Assembly (NCBI RefSeq): GCF_004001065.1 | Contig: NZ_BIML01000005.1 | Span: forward strand, 343,258-407,257 | Origin: Paenibacillus xylaniclasticus | GTDB taxonomy: Bacteria > Bacillota > Bacilli > Paenibacillales > Paenibacillaceae | DNA length: 64,000 nucleotides | Direction of reading: 5' to 3' | In this document: one piece after another, positions 7,651-15,586 of the stretch | Layout: each line of letters opens with the position of its first letter | Numbering within the stretch: position 1 is the first letter of the stretch | The notes under the pieces: generated by a model | Told to the model about the DNA's origin: nothing | The model's input: only the letters and a program-made list of their open reading frames with translations | Databases searched by the model: none | Position numbers and translations under genes: made by a program

Positions 7651-8796
7651 TTATTTCAATTCCTCAACCTTGAACGTCAGCTCTACGGCAGTCTTGTTGC
7701 CTGCAGCATCTGTAAGCGTGCCTTTGACGGTCACGCCGTCTTGATCCGTATCGAGTTGGCTAAGCAGCGCCATGGATACACCATCTTGCTGCGGGTCCAG
7801 CTCTCCAAGCTTGTTTATGAAATCAAGAGTATTCGAGCCGCCGTATAAAGTCTGCGTCAACGACAGGGATGAAAGCTTCGTTAGGTCAATGCCCTCGATC
7901 GAAGTAATCGTCAGTGTAGCGTATTCGCTCACGCTAAGCGTGCCGCTTGTCAGATACTCGTCGCCAGCAAGGCTGATTGTACCATAGGTTCCTCCCGTCA
8001 CGGTTACACTCTTGCCATTGACGGCAGCTGCAGTAATAACCGGTGCGGTCGCGTCTCCGACACTTAAGTTTGGCGTTATAGGTGCTACAGGCTTCCTGCT
8101 TTCTTCTGCAGCCTTCTTAGCAGCCTCTTCCTCGGCTGCCTTAGCCTCTTCCTCAGCCTTCTTAGCAGCTTCCTCCGCTGCCTTCTTCTCTTGGAAAGCC
8201 TGCTCTCCTTCATAAGCACCGTTTACAAGATCTGCGCGAGTCGCAGGTCTCTTGCCATCGGTGCCTGCCGGAATAATGCTAAATTGCTCAGCTTTTTGGA
8301 TCGCATCGCTGTACCAAGGTGTACCCGATACGTCTACTTTCTCCCCTAAACCTCTAACCAATGCGGTAGCTAGCTGCCCGATGGATACTTCTCCGGAAGG
8401 ATCGTACTTGTCGCCGCCTACGCCGTCAAGTATTCCAGCTTTCTTCGCGGCTTCGATATAAGGAATTGCCCATGGGTTAGATCCGTCCTCGCCCCCTACA
8501 TCTTTAAAGGAGGAGGTCTTGACGTTTTGGTCCACCGGGATACCGTAAATTAACGTAACGACCTTCGCCATTTGTGCCCGATTCATATTCTCATTGAGTC
8601 CGAACTTATCTTCAGACACTCCGTCGAAGACGCCTTTGCTTAACAACTCATCGATCTTTGCCTTAAGCCCTGCATCCACGTCCTTCAAATCGGAAAAATC
8701 CTCCGACGACTTAGCTGCCGCATTCGCAGCTAGACTCGGAAAGAGCAGGCTCGCTGCCAATGGAATAGCCAGCCACTTTGATGCCTTTTTGTTCAT
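7651..8796 (-). CDS. Secreted SLH-domain protein with a KA/E-rich linker
   Basis: A 381-residue exported protein. A signal peptide (KKASKWLAIPLAASLLFPSLAANAA) is followed by two good S-layer homology repeats (DFSDLKDVD... with NRAQMAKVVTLIYG, then SSFKDVGG... with SIGQLATALVRGLG) and a weaker third one ending in TRADLVNGAYE. SLH modules bind pyruvylated secondary wall polymers and tether proteins to the cell wall. Next come a helical K-A-A-E-E-E repeat of about 45 residues, a Pro-rich joint and a beta-rich C-terminal domain of unknown type with a VTVKGTLTDAAGNKTAVELTFKV end resembling Ig-like surface modules. The start at 8796 has GAGGAGAG at the right distance; an in-frame ATG 16 codons upstream has no site. 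Confidence 0.88.
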   Translation of the reverse strand: MNKKASKWLAIPLAASLLFPSLAANAAAKSSEDFSDLKDVDAGLKAKIDELLSKGVFDGVSEDKFGLNENMNRAQMAKVVTLIYGIPVDQNVKTSSFKDVGGEDGSNPWAIPYIEAAKKAGILDGVGGDKYDPSGEVSIGQLATALVRGLGEKVDVSGTPWYSDAIQKAEQFSIIPAGTDGKRPATRADLVNGAYEGEQAFQEKKAAEEAAKKAEEEAKAAEEEAAKKAAEESRKPVAPITPNLSVGDATAPVITAAAVNGKSVTVTGGTYGTISLAGDEYLTSGTLSVSEYATLTITSIEGIDLTKLSSLSLTQTLYGGSNTLDFINKLGELDPQQDGVSMALLSQLDTDQDGVTVKGTLTDAAGNKTAVELTFKVEELK

Positions 8797-8960
8797 TTGT
8801 ATACTCTCCTCTGTTGTAATGTATATGAAGTACTCTATCGGCATTTGGACCTAGATTGTTAACATATTCCTCACAATTGATGAGAAAAATCAAAAAAAAA
8901 ATGAGTAGATCGCCGCTTAATCTACCGTATATCGGGACTTTATGCCCGTTGATTTATACA

Positions 8961-9006
8961 CTACCTTGCAGTACAAAGTGGTTAGCTATTAGGTATTGCA
9001 AGGTAG
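8961..9006. promoter_or_regulatory. Inverted repeat, probable PadR autoregulatory site
   Basis: CTACCTTGCA (8961-8970) and TGCAAGGTAG (8997-9006) are perfect 10-bp arms with a 26-base spacer. The right arm overlaps the ribosome site of the padR-like gene. The inner bases (TTGCAGTAC and GGTATTGCAA) resemble the TGCA-centred sites reported for several PadR proteins. This placement fits negative autoregulation. Confidence 0.5.
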
Positions 9007-9015
9007 GGGGATGGA

Positions 9016-9348
9016 ATGAACGATTATTCGCAAATGCTCAAAGGAACGCTAGAAGGCTGCATTCTGAAAGTCATCAGCGACAATGAAACGTACGGCTATG
9101 AAATATCAGAGAAGCTTAAAATGAATGGATTCCCCAATATTTCGGAAGGTACGATCTATCCTTTATTGCTGAGGCTTGAGAAGAATGAACTCATTGCTGC
9201 AACCTACAGAAGCTCTTCCATAGGCCCAAAGAGAAAATATTTTAAGCTCACCGATCAAGGATTCATAGAACTCGAGCACTTTTGGAACAAATGGACAGAG
9301 CTGCAGTCGGCTGTTAACCAATTGTTCATAGAGAAGGAGGAAACCTAA
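9016..9348 (+). CDS. PadR family transcriptional regulator
   Basis: A 110-residue PadR protein with the full winged helix: LKGTLEGCILKVISDNETYGYEISEKL, then the recognition segment NISEGTIYPLLLRLEKNELI and a wing SSSIGPKRKYFKLTDQG, ending in a short dimerisation helix. PadR repressors control membrane or efflux functions encoded next to them. Here the next gene is a membrane protein three bases downstream, the common padR plus membrane-partner arrangement. The ribosome site AGGTAGGGGG lies inside the inverted repeat at 8961-9006. The gene looks intact. Confidence 0.92.
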   Translation: MNDYSQMLKGTLEGCILKVISDNETYGYEISEKLKMNGFPNISEGTIYPLLLRLEKNELIAATYRSSSIGPKRKYFKLTDQGFIELEHFWNKWTELQSAVNQLFIEKEET

Positions 9349-9350
9349 GC

Positions 9351-9946
9351 ATGGCCCACTCGACCATTCAACTATGTAAAACCAATAATGAGCTTCAAAA
9401 AAGACTCACCGGGAGCAATGCTGCTATTATGACGGACATGGTTGTCTATCTGCGTGTTAGCAGCTTATCGGAACAGCAAATTGAACAGATCCGGCACGAC
9501 TTGCTGGAATGGCGCTTGCTGCTCAGGAGAGAGGCGAAGACCTCGCTGACGTGATCGGCAGCGATTATAAAGCATTCTGTGATGAAATTGTAAGTCAGGG
9601 CACTCGCAAAACGAAGTGGGAATACGTGAAGGAAGCTATATTTATCATAGCCAACGGAGGTGCTGTTCTGCTGCTCATCCACCTCCTGTTCATGACGTCC
9701 ACCACCATTGCAGCAGCCTGGTTGATCACCTATTGGATCGGGAAGCGGTCCTTCCAGCTTTCAAGCCCGCTCGCCAAGAAGCCATATCTCGTGCAGTTTC
9801 TATGGGGAGCAGCCTTCGGAATAACGACAGTTGCATGGCTAATCCTAGTCATCTCGCTCAAATCCGTCGTTCTATTCTCCGTACACCTGTTCGTCGTCAT
9901 TGGAATGATTATTGTCCTATCGTTAATCGGAAGATGGTCGAGATAA
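9351..9946 (+). pseudogene. PadR-linked membrane protein, split by a frameshift
   Basis: Two overlapping frames (9351-9554 and 9509-9946) together encode one protein of about 198 residues. The first gives NNELQKRLTGSNAAIMTDMVVYLR...EQIRHDLLE. The second continues directly with MALAAQERGEDLADVIGSDYKAFCDEI, followed by three to four hydrophobic helices. Relatives that I recall from clostridia and bacilli read I-R-x-x-L-x-x-M-A-L-E-A-Q through this joint without a break. One extra A after GGAA at 9506-9509 restores a single frame. The first frame has AAGGAGG at 9334-9340. The family is uncharacterised. Alternatives to mutation are a sequencing error or reinitiation at ATG 9509. Confidence 0.65.
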
Positions 9947-9979
9947 GAAAGGGGCCGCTATCTATCCTGAATTGATCAA

Positions 9980-10017
9980 AAGGCGCTTTAAAGTGGCGGG
10001 CCACTTTAAAGCGCCTT
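9980..10017. terminator. Strong 17-bp palindrome, terminator of the minus-strand gene
   Basis: AAGGCGCTTTAAAGTGG (9980-9996) and CCACTTTAAAGCGCCTT (10001-10017) form a perfect stem with a 4-base loop. On the minus strand it is followed by TTTTGATC, so it fits the gene ending at 10037. It may also stop transcription from the plus strand. Confidence 0.8.
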
Positions 10018-10036
10018 GGTCATCTCTGACTATTTG

Positions 10037-10507
10037 TTACCATTCATATTGGCCTTTAATAACGAAGAACGAACCCCGAATCGTTCCGGCCAGCTTAGAC
10101 TTCTGTCTAGCGAACTTAAACTTATCGGCCAGCTCCTTCGGAACCTCCATCCCCTCAGACAGCTTAAACCCGACAGCCCGCTTCTTGGGGTCATCAACCG
10201 TATACATGACATTGAGTCCCAGACCGTCTTCATAGAAAACATAAGTGAATTGGATATTCTCCACTTGAAAGTGCGACGTCTCTAAAGGTTTGGCTGCAAA
10301 TTCAATGCCGCGTTCTTCTTTCAAAATCCGGTTCACATAATCAAGACTCTTCTGACTTTCGCTGGCAGGTACAACCGTAAATTCGTGTTTATACTTGTTC
10401 ATAAAATATCGGGCTTCATTCGCACGCAGACCAGCAAGCGCTTCGGCTACAGGTGAAGACTCCAAACCAACTGTGGACACTTGTTTGAAATCAACGACAT
10501 ACGACAT
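10037..10507 (-). CDS. Conserved hypothetical protein, soluble
   Basis: A 156-residue protein that I do not recognise. It has no signal peptide or membrane segment. The sequence is mixed alpha/beta with charged helices (EALAGLRANEARYFMNKY and KSLDYVNRILKEERGIEF) and a C-terminal beta-rich part ending TIRGSFFVIKGQYEW. The start at 10507 is set by AAAGGAG seven bases upstream; the frame is open six codons further back without a site. It is monocistronic, flanked by a 17-bp palindromic terminator and by 256 bases without a gene on its 5' side. Confidence 0.75.
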   Translation of the reverse strand: MSYVVDFKQVSTVGLESSPVAEALAGLRANEARYFMNKYKHEFTVVPASESQKSLDYVNRILKEERGIEFAAKPLETSHFQVENIQFTYVFYEDGLGLNVMYTVDDPKKRAVGFKLSEGMEVPKELADKFKFARQKSKLAGTIRGSFFVIKGQYEW

Positions 10508-10763
10508 ATCATCACTCCTTTGCACCTAGTATTCGCTATCGCCGTGGAGAAACCTTCATCCCAATCAAAAATAACCATATCATGGAAATTATTATATAAT
10601 CTATATAGAGGAAACTCAACTTGTCCTATCGAAAAAGATTCAAAACATCCATGTGCGACGGTATGCATGAAATAGAAGTATGGATTCCTGTCATCAAGAA
10701 GACGCGGGCCTGAATAAAGAGAGAATAAAGAGTAACACCAGTGCTGCACACTGCGTGTTGCTC

Positions 10764-11351
10764 TTATTTTCTTTTCTGAATGAATTCGATAATTTCGAGA
10801 TATAAAGCCGTCATCTCTTGCGGAGTCTTATCCAGATTATTGTGAATCCACTGTTCAATTAATCCGAGAAAAGCCGAGGTTATAAAAGATAAAAAGTAGT
10901 CCATTGGCACCTTTAGATCCGCATAGAAGCTTTCGTGGTACTCTAGGTTGAAGCGCACCTTCTCGGAGAAGGCATTACGAAACCGAATGTGAAAGCCTGC
11001 CCTACCGTGATCGCTCAAAAATATTTTTAAAATGGGGGCATTCATCTTAATGAAGCTGAATAACGCATCGGCCAGCTGCTCTTGATCGGTCTCAAACGTA
11101 TGCTTAGATAAATAGCGGGATTGCAATTGATCGATATGATTGCCTAAATCCGAGAATAGCTGTTGCTCCATCTGATCAAGCAAATCGAATTTATCCAGGT
11201 AATGCAAATAGAAGGTTCCGCGGTTAATTTGCGCCGTTCTTGCAATATCTCCTACCGTTATCGATTCGAACGATTTGCCCTCCAGTAGCTGTATGAATGA
11301 TTGTTGGATCAGCTGCATCGTTTTTTGTTTTTTCTCCTTATAAATGCCCAT
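10764..11351 (-). CDS. TetR/AcrR family regulator of the divergent permease
   Basis: A 195-residue TetR-type repressor. The N-terminal helix-turn-helix is typical: TMQLIQQSFIQLLEGKSFESITVGDIARTAQINRGTFYLHYLDKFDLLDQ. The C-terminal ligand domain resembles the TetR_C_8/DhaS-like group. The gene is divergent from the ABC-2 type permease gene with a 128-base shared control region. That arrangement suggests that it represses the permease gene and itself. The inducer is unknown. Confidence 0.88.
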   Translation of the reverse strand: MGIYKEKKQKTMQLIQQSFIQLLEGKSFESITVGDIARTAQINRGTFYLHYLDKFDLLDQMEQQLFSDLGNHIDQLQSRYLSKHTFETDQEQLADALFSFIKMNAPILKIFLSDHGRAGFHIRFRNAFSEKVRFNLEYHESFYADLKVPMDYFLSFITSAFLGLIEQWIHNNLDKTPQEMTALYLEIIEFIQKRK

Positions 11352-11479
11352 AGCGAATCCCCTTTACTCAAAATGCAACAACCTCATCCGATCTGTTCAT
11401 TGCTTGTGTGCCCCCCAAATTATAAGATTAAAGCACGCTACTGATCAACGTGTTGAATTTTGAGAAAGGGTGAAGATCA

Positions 11480-12616
11480 TTGCGACTCTTTAAGGAGAAG
11501 TTGGCGTGGGCGGCGCCTATTGCGGTTATATTGATTATCGCTTTATTCTCGGTGAACTTATTCGTTCAAGGAGATCCCAAAGCGACCAACCTGCCTGTTG
11601 CATTCATTGTCAATGATGAAGGCGAACATGTAGAGGCTGTACGAGCAGCTGTAGAACAGATGAGCAAAGGGATCGATGGCGCCGAGCCTGTCGTCGCTTT
11701 TACGAACGAGAAGGAAGAAGACATCGAACAATTATTCAAGGACAAAAAATATTACGCTGCTTTGGTGATTCCTGAAGGCTACAATAGTGCGCTGCAAAAT
11801 GCTGCGACCAACAATACAGCCGCGGCCTTACGAATCTATGTGAACCAAGGCTTCAACATGACAGGCGCAACCTATGCGAAGACGGCACTCAACGCATTAG
11901 TGGCACAGGTCAGCGCCCAGCACTCCGCAAGCTTATTGGAGCAAATGGGCGATCAAAAAATTGATGCCAGCCAAGCTGCCGTACTCGTGAACCCGGTCGT
12001 CTCGGAGGAACAAGTATTCAATCCTGTTGCCTCTGCCACCGCGAATGGCAATGCGCCAATTCTTATGGCAATGCCTGCTTGGGTAGGTGCGTTAATTGGC
12101 GGCTTCATCTTGTTCCTGGTGACATCAGGCATAATGAAGAAGGACGTATTAACTCGTAAGCAAACGCTGCGCATCATGGGCGGTCAAGTGCTGTTCGGTA
12201 TTATTATTGCCCTGTTCTCTGGCTTTACAGTTGCAACATTAGGCTCCATTGCGGGCGTTAATATGCCAAGCTACTTCTTGGTCGGCTCGTTCGTATCCTT
12301 CGCTGCCTTCTGCTTCTTCTTATTAGTATCGGCGGTTACGGCATGGATCGGCAAACCTGCCATTACCCTCTTCATGGTTGTTATGCTTCTTGGTATGGGA
12401 GTCATTATGATGCCGAAAGAAATGATTCCGGATTTCTTCGTCAACTTCATTCGACCTTGGATTCCGATCCGCTTCGCCGGCGATGGATTACGTGAGATCT
12501 TCTACTTCGGCAGCGGCTTCTACACGGGCGAGTCGTTCAATATCATTACAGGAATCGGAGCTGCCGGCTTAGCGATCTATCTGTTATCTATTTTCAAACC
12601 TTTACATCGTAAATAA
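11480..12616 (+). CDS. ABC-2/YhgE-Pip type membrane protein
   Basis: A 378-residue membrane protein. One N-terminal helix (about residues 12-30) is followed by a large extracytoplasmic domain with the pattern LPVAFIVNDEGE...FKDKKYYAALVIPEGYN...YVNQGFNMTGATYAKTAL, and then five to six C-terminal helices. This is the layout of the YhgE/Pip and ABC-2 permease-like group, which handle drugs, lipids or secreted proteins. No ATPase gene adjoins it. The start is TTG 11480 with AAAGGGTG seven bases upstream. It is likely controlled by the divergent TetR. Confidence 0.78.
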   Translation: MRLFKEKLAWAAPIAVILIIALFSVNLFVQGDPKATNLPVAFIVNDEGEHVEAVRAAVEQMSKGIDGAEPVVAFTNEKEEDIEQLFKDKKYYAALVIPEGYNSALQNAATNNTAAALRIYVNQGFNMTGATYAKTALNALVAQVSAQHSASLLEQMGDQKIDASQAAVLVNPVVSEEQVFNPVASATANGNAPILMAMPAWVGALIGGFILFLVTSGIMKKDVLTRKQTLRIMGGQVLFGIIIALFSGFTVATLGSIAGVNMPSYFLVGSFVSFAAFCFFLLVSAVTAWIGKPAITLFMVVMLLGMGVIMMPKEMIPDFFVNFIRPWIPIRFAGDGLREIFYFGSGFYTGESFNIITGIGAAGLAIYLLSIFKPLHRK

Positions 12617-12623
12617 TTTATTG

Positions 12624-12652
12624 TTGACAATTTTATTACCGAAATATATACT
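12624..12652 (+). promoter_or_regulatory. SigA-type promoter of sulfonate cluster 1
   Basis: TTGACA (12624-12629) and TATACT (12647-12652) are separated by 17 bases. This is a near-consensus vegetative promoter, and it starts a leader of about 180 bases before the first gene at 12842. Confidence 0.8.
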
Positions 12653-12668
12653 AATCCCCATGAAAATA

Positions 12669-12807
12669 CTCGGCTTTATCAATGGAGTATATGTAAATAA
12701 ATGCATAATAGTATGCATCTCCATTGTTGAAACCAGTATAATTATGCGGGATTATTTTATACATATTTATTTCTATACGGGCTTTAACCTTCTTCATTAG
12801 GGCCGAG
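12669..12807 (+). promoter_or_regulatory. Structured 5' leader of sulfonate cluster 1
   Basis: The untranslated leader can fold. ATGCATA (12701-12707) pairs with TATGCAT (12712-12718), and directly on the 3' side CTCCATT (12719-12725) pairs with AATGGAG (12681-12687) across a 13-base bulge. CTCGGC (12669-12674) can pair with GCCGAG (12802-12807) and would close the whole domain. It does not match the S-box (SAM-I) consensus. A role in attenuation is possible but unproven; no U-tract follows the hairpins. Confidence 0.4.
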
Positions 12808-12841
12808 CCAGCTCATAAATCCGACTATTGAGGGTGGAAAA

Positions 12842-13639
12842 ATGAAGATCGAAAAAATTAAATTTGAGAAGGTTACGAAGTCATTCGTTACTCGAGCAAG
12901 AACGAATCAGAAGGAAAAGACCATCTTCACGGCAATCAAGGACATCGAGTTTTCCGTAAATGTAGGGGAGTTTCTCACGATCGTTGGACCGAGCGGATGC
13001 GGCAAATCGACTCTTCTCGACCTGCTGGCTGGCTTGACTGAGCCTACGAGCGGCTCGATTAAGATTGATGGACAGGAGATCAGCGGCCCGGGTTTGAATC
13101 GCGGTATTGTGTTTCAGCAATATGCGCTATTCCCATGGAAGACGGCCAGAGGCAATATTGAATTCGGTCTGGAAGCGAAGAAGATTCCGAAGAAAGAATG
13201 GAAGAGACTGTCCGACTACTATTTGGAATTGGTAGGGTTAACCTCATTCGCTGATCGATATCCGCATGAGCTGTCCGGCGGCATGAAGCAGCGTGTCGCG
13301 ATTGCGAGAAGCTTAGCTTTCAATCCAGACATTCTACTCATGGATGAGCCGTTTGCCGCACTAGACGCGCAAACAAGGGACACCTTGCAATCGGAACTGC
13401 TCAACATATGGAAAGAAACGGGCAAGACGATTATCTTCATCACGCACAGCATTGATGAAGCGGTGTTCTTAGGAGAGCGAGTAGTCGTATTAACGCCTAA
13501 CCCGGGACGCGTGAAAAAAATCGTGCCTATTTCGCTCCCAGATCGTCTGGAGAACAAAGATATCCATTCGAGCCCTGATTTTGTGAAGGCCCGTCATGAA
13601 ATATGGCAGCTGCTTCACGAGCCTGAATTCTTCATATAG
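12842..13639 (+). CDS. Sulfonate/nitrate-type ABC transporter ATP-binding protein (cluster 1)
   Basis: A 265-residue ATPase of the SsuB/TauB group. Walker A is GPSGCGKST, the signature is LSGGMKQR, Walker B is ILLMDEPFAALD and the switch His is in IFITHSIDEAVFL. The ALFPWKTARGNIEFGLEA stretch with Q-loop QQYALFPWKT is characteristic of nitrate, sulfonate and taurine importers. It energises uptake with the permease 11 bases downstream. It heads a five-gene unit (ATPase, permease, lipoprotein, flavin monooxygenase, second permease) and is closely related to the ATPase at 18028. Confidence 0.92.
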   Translation: MKIEKIKFEKVTKSFVTRARTNQKEKTIFTAIKDIEFSVNVGEFLTIVGPSGCGKSTLLDLLAGLTEPTSGSIKIDGQEISGPGLNRGIVFQQYALFPWKTARGNIEFGLEAKKIPKKEWKRLSDYYLELVGLTSFADRYPHELSGGMKQRVAIARSLAFNPDILLMDEPFAALDAQTRDTLQSELLNIWKETGKTIIFITHSIDEAVFLGERVVVLTPNPGRVKKIVPISLPDRLENKDIHSSPDFVKARHEIWQLLHEPEFFI

Positions 13640-13650
13640 GAGGTTGAACT

Positions 13651-14469
13651 ATGGAGTCCGCTTTAACGAGCAATAAGTCTTCAACCTTTCCCAAAGAAGA
13701 GACGAAAGAGAAGTTTATTGCCGCTATTAAAGACATTCTGATGCAGTCCTTGGTGATCGTGCTAATTATTCTGTTCTGGGAGATTGCACCACGGACCGGC
13801 ACCGTTAATCCTGACTATTTGCCGCCGTTATCAGAAGTTTTGAAGATGGGCTGGTCGATGATTGAAAGCGGTGAATTATGGGATCACTTCTCGATTAGTA
13901 TTACCCGCTCGTTGAATGGGTTTGTACTCGCTTTAATTTTCGGGATACCGATTGGCCTCTTGATCGGCTGGTATCCGCTGGTAAGGGACATTTTCAACCC
14001 GCTCTTTGAAATTTACCGGAACACATCGACATTAGCACTGCTGCCGATCTTTATTCTGTTTCTAGGTATCGGAGAAGAGTCCAAAGTCGCCCTTATCTTC
14101 TATGCATGTACGGCGGAGATTATTATCCAGACCATATCAGGTGTGAAAAATGTCGATCCTCTGCTCATTCGAGCGGCACGATCGATGAACGTTTCCTCCA
14201 TTCGCATCTTTATGAAGGTGATATGGCCAGCAGCTTTGCCGATTATTTTCGTTGGTATTCGTATGGCGGCCTCAGGATGTGTGCTTATCCTTGTTGCTGC
14301 AGAGATGATCGGCGCAAGATCCGGTCTTGGCCAGCTCATTCTATCGTCTCAATACAATTTTGAAACCGAGAAAATGTATGTTGGCATCTTGTCCATTACA
14401 TGCTTGGGCCTGCTCATTAATGCCGTTCTGAAATTGGTAGAGAAAAGGCTTCTGAAGTGGAAAGAGTAA
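13651..14469 (+). CDS. Sulfonate-type ABC transporter permease (cluster 1)
   Basis: A 272-residue inner-membrane permease of the SsuC/TauC group with about six helices. It has the cytoplasmic coupling (EAA-type) loop RAARSMNVSSIRIFMKVIWPAALPIIFVGIRMA that docks on the ATPase, and the common LFWEIAPRTGTVNPDYLPPLSEV segment after the first helix. It forms the membrane channel for the substrate delivered by the lipoprotein encoded next. AGGAGGT lies before ATG 13651. It is paralogous to the permeases at 16939 and 18853. Confidence 0.92.
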   Translation: MESALTSNKSSTFPKEETKEKFIAAIKDILMQSLVIVLIILFWEIAPRTGTVNPDYLPPLSEVLKMGWSMIESGELWDHFSISITRSLNGFVLALIFGIPIGLLIGWYPLVRDIFNPLFEIYRNTSTLALLPIFILFLGIGEESKVALIFYACTAEIIIQTISGVKNVDPLLIRAARSMNVSSIRIFMKVIWPAALPIIFVGIRMAASGCVLILVAAEMIGARSGLGQLILSSQYNFETEKMYVGILSITCLGLLINAVLKLVEKRLLKWKE

Positions 14470-14527
14470 TTTTTCAGGCTTACCCCGGCCTAAAGATAAA
14501 TTCATATGACAAAGGAGATTGAACAAC

Positions 14528-15544
14528 ATGAAAAAATTTAAACTTACGCTCCTCCTCGTACTGGCATTGACGTTAGTGCTATCTGCATGCGGTAAAGACA
14601 AGGATTCCTCGCAATCGAATGGAAGCGCAGACGGCGAAGACAAGGTGCTGCAATACAGCTTCGCTGATGGCAGCATTACGCTCCCTGAATTGGCAGAGGA
14701 TCTGGGCTACCTGGGCGATCTTAAGCTTGAGAAGGTATCGACTACAGGTAACGGACCGGAGCAAATCCAGCTCGTTGCAACCAAGCAGCTTGATTATGCT
14801 TACGCATTTAACGGCGCTGTCGTGAAAGCGATCGCTGAAGGTGTCGACTTAAAAGCCGTTGTAGGCGCATATGGCACGAACGAATTAACAGCGAGCGGCT
14901 TGTACGTACTCGAAGACAGCCCGATTCAATCCGCTAAAGATCTGGTTGGCAAAAAAATTGGCGTGAACACGCTCGGCGCACAGGCTGAATTTATTACAGT
15001 GCAATACTTGCGCGACAGCGGCTTGACGCCTGAAGAAATTAAGAAGGTTCAGCTCGTTGCGATTCCTTACACGACTGCAGAGCAAACGCTGCGCAGCAAG
15101 CAAGTAGACGCGATTCGCATTGGCGATATTGTGAAAGAGAAAGCACTCGAAAACGGCGGACTTCGCGAGCTGACGAACGACGTGAAGATGTTCGGCCATG
15201 GCTTTACGGGCGGCTCCTACTCCTTCAGCAAAAAGTATATCGAGCAAAACCCTAACACAGTCAAAACGTTTGTTGAAGGTGTAGCTAAAGCTTACGAGTG
15301 GACGACCACTGCATCCAAAGAAGAAGTTATTGAACGCATGGAAAACATCATTAAGAAGAGAAACCCTAACGAGTCCTATGAGAATGTCAAGCTGTGGAAG
15401 AGCACAGGCCTGCCATATGAAGGCGCGTCGATGACAGATGAAGATTGGACGATTTGGATCGATTACTTGGTCAATGACGGTCAGATCAAGCCGCTTGAGC
15501 CAAGCGAAGTGTATACGAACGAGTTCAATCCGTACGTTAAGTAA
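14528..15544 (+). CDS. Substrate-binding lipoprotein of sulfonate-type importer (cluster 1)
   Basis: A 338-residue SsuA/TauA-like binding protein. A lipoprotein signal ends in LTLVLSAC, so the mature protein starts at Cys and is anchored on the outer face of the membrane. The NMT1/SsuA-like core shows LPELAEDLGYLGDLKLEKV, DYAYAFNGAVVKAIAEG and ARDLVGKKIGV-type motifs (SAKDLVGKKIGVNTLG). ATG 14528 is preferred over the TTG three codons upstream, because AAAGGAG (14511-14517) lies ten bases before it. It is related to the lipoprotein at 21135. The ligand is unknown; the neighbouring monooxygenase suggests an organosulfur compound. Confidence 0.9.
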   Translation: MKKFKLTLLLVLALTLVLSACGKDKDSSQSNGSADGEDKVLQYSFADGSITLPELAEDLGYLGDLKLEKVSTTGNGPEQIQLVATKQLDYAYAFNGAVVKAIAEGVDLKAVVGAYGTNELTASGLYVLEDSPIQSAKDLVGKKIGVNTLGAQAEFITVQYLRDSGLTPEEIKKVQLVAIPYTTAEQTLRSKQVDAIRIGDIVKEKALENGGLRELTNDVKMFGHGFTGGSYSFSKKYIEQNPNTVKTFVEGVAKAYEWTTTASKEEVIERMENIIKKRNPNESYENVKLWKSTGLPYEGASMTDEDWTIWIDYLVNDGQIKPLEPSEVYTNEFNPYVK

Positions 15545-15586
15545 CTTGGATTAGCATAGGGACTACATCAAGGGAGGACTTCACGA

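Noticed and set aside
9501..9511. Programmed ribosomal frameshift in the PadR-linked membrane gene
   Set aside because: No slippery heptamer or downstream pseudoknot was visible; a one-base loss is simpler.
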